The notes beneath the pieces are model-generated. The model was given only the letters and a program-made list of their open reading frames with translations, made no database searches and was not told the origin of the DNA. Positions 62,782 through 64,000 of a DNA stretch of 64,000 bases are shown here, piece by piece (position 1 is the first letter of the stretch; the number at the start of each line of letters is the position of its first letter). The DNA comes from Litchfieldia sinesaloumensis (GTDB lineage: Bacteria > Bacillota > Bacilli > Bacillales > Bacillaceae_L), in contig NZ_LT732529.1 of assembly GCF_900156865.1 (NCBI RefSeq), positions 4,133,073-4,197,072 on the forward strand, given 5' to 3'. Both the position numbers and the translations under genes were made by a program.

Positions 62782-64000
62782 GATGAAGACATGAATAGAA
62801 GTGTAGGAGCAAAGAACCTGTCATCATCGAGCGGATGAAGTCACGAATAGAGGTGTAGGAGCAAAGAACATGTCATCATCGAAAGGATGAAGACATGAAT
62901 AGAAGTGCAGGAGCAAAGAACATGTCGTCATCGTCCGGATGAAGACACGAATAGAGGTGTCTGAGCAAAGAACATGTCATCATCGAAAGGATGTAGACAT
63001 GAATAGAAGAGTAGGAGCAAAGAACATGTCGTCATCGTCCGGATGAAGACACGAATAGAGGTGTCTGAGCAAAGAACATGTCATCATCGAAAGGATGAAG
63101 ACACGAAATAGAGGTGTAGGAGCAAAGAACCTGTTATCATCGAGCGGATGAAGACACGAATAGAGGTGTAGGAGCAAAGAACATGTCGTCATCGAAAGGA
63201 TGAAGACACGAATAGAGGTGTAGGAGCAAAGAACCTGTCATCATCGAGCGGATGAAGACATGAATAGAGGTGTCTGAGCAAAGAACCTGTCATCATCGAG
63301 CGGATGAAGACACGAATAGAGGTGTAGGAGCAAAGAACATGTCATCATCGAAAGGATGAAGACACGAATAGAGGTGTCTGAGCAAAGAACATGTCATCAT
63401 CGTCCGGATGAAGACATGAATAGAGGAGTAGGAGCAAAGAACATGTCATCATCGAAAGGATGAAGACATGAATAGAGGTGTAGGAGCAAAGAACATGTCA
63501 TCATCGAGCGGATGAAGACATGAATAGAAGTGTAGGAGCAAAGAACATGTCATCATCGAGCGGATGAAGACATGAATAGAGGTGTAGGAGCAAAGAACAT
63601 GTCATCATCGAAACGATGAAGACACGAATAGAGGTGTAGGAGCAAAGAACACATGTCATCATCGAAAGGATGAAGACATGAATAGAAGTGTAGGAGCAAA
63701 GAACATGTCATCATCGAGCGGATGAAGACACGAATAGAGGTGTCTGAGCAAAGAACATGTCATCATCGAAAGGATGAAGGCATGAATAGAAGTGTAGGAG
63801 TAAAGAACATGTCATCATCGAGCGGATGAAGACACGAATAGAGGTGTAGGAGCAAAGAACATGTCATCATCGATAGGATGAAGACATGAATAGAAGTGTA
63901 GGAGCAAAGAACCTGTCATCATCGAGCGGATGAAGACACGAATAGAGGTGTCTGAGCAAAGAACATGTCATCATCGAAACGATGAAGACACGAATAGAGG
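62782..64000. repeat. 52-bp tandem array of imperfect palindromes (23 full units plus a partial, continues past the window)
   Basis: Units start at 62782, 62834, 62886 and so on, every 52 bases. Two units are longer (63094 by one base, 63615 by two). Each has a 29-base imperfect hairpin that spans the unit junction: CATGTC-A-TCATC, loop GAGCG, GAAAG or GTCCG, then GATGA-A-GACATG. A 23-base spacer like AATAGAGGTGTAGGAGCAAA follows. Loop sequences vary while stems stay. The 52-base period is not a multiple of 3 and no long frame persists, so it is non-coding. No CRISPR-type unique spacers. Confidence 0.95.

Noticed and set aside
62980..63192. 70-codon minus-strand frame inside the repeat array
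   Set aside because: It lies wholly in the 52-base repeat, shifts frame each unit, and has no ribosome site.
62782..64000. CRISPR array
   Set aside because: The 52-base units are tandem, and the parts between palindromes are themselves conserved (AATAGAGGTGTAGGAGC). There are no unique spacers and no cas genes.

Overview
The window looks like chromosome of a facultatively anaerobic, low-GC, spore-forming-type Bacillaceae. The basis is gene content and order close to Bacillus families (lia operon, aa3-type menaquinol oxidase qoxABCD, AsnO-type asparagine synthetase, YeeI, YwbE, HelD, YkpA-type ABC-F), AGGAGG-type ribosome sites, frequent TTG/GTG starts and strong U-tract terminators. No rRNA, tRNA, prophage or insertion sequence was found. 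All statements come from reading the sequence; no database search was run.

Layout. (1) 1-7.1 kb: 3' part of narG, then narH, narJ and narI (respiratory nitrate reductase). narJ and narI are separated by a dense DnaA-box cluster and a dispersed repeat. Then a CxxC heavy-metal-binding protein, a Crp/Fnr regulator with an N-terminal cysteine cluster, and a flavodoxin. (2) 7.1-9.7 kb: quinone-stress genes behind a MhqR-type operator, and a VanW protein. (3) 9.8-13.9 kb: qoxABCD behind an FNR-type promoter. (4) 14-17.5 kb: small hypotheticals, DinB, AraC regulator. (5) 17.8-29.5 kb: nitrogen block asnO, gltA, gltB, dapL, dapF, glnA. (6) 29.6-33.7 kb: yeeI, an M3-like peptidase, a zinc-ribbon/HTH pair and a 2-hydroxyacid dehydrogenase. 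(7) 34-37.2 kb: pflB-pflA, again with an FNR-type promoter. (8) 37.4-45.7 kb: ECF sigma/anti-sigma, small genes, polysaccharide deacetylase, nitrilase-like/GNAT pair, CtaG-like protein behind a third FNR-type promoter, an unusual HTH protein fused to a degenerate F1-ATPase beta-like domain, and 3-methyladenine glycosylase. (9) 46-49.5 kb: liaIH-liaFSR envelope-stress operon. (10) 49.8-53.6 kb: a compact candidate peptide-signalling module. It holds a membrane HD-GYP protein, a 25-residue Cys-Trp-Trp-Cys peptide, an M50 protease with a PqqD/RRE-like N-terminus, and a histidine kinase with the same membrane sensor as the HD-GYP protein. (11) 54-62.7 kb: helD, ykpA, a flippase, two DUF2294-like paralogues and a PAS histidine kinase. 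(12) 62.8-64.0 kb: a 52-bp tandem array of imperfect palindromes running off the window end.

How it fits together. The anaerobic theme is strong: nitrate reductase, pyruvate formate-lyase, and three promoters with the same box-to-minus-10 spacing, which places an FNR-type site at about -41.5. The nitrogen block makes glutamine, glutamate, asparagine and, through an LL-DAP aminotransferase and DapF, meso-diaminopimelate. The points most worth follow-up are the peptide/M50/HD-GYP/kinase module, the HTH-F1beta-like fusion, the DnaA-box cluster inside nar, and the terminal repeat array.
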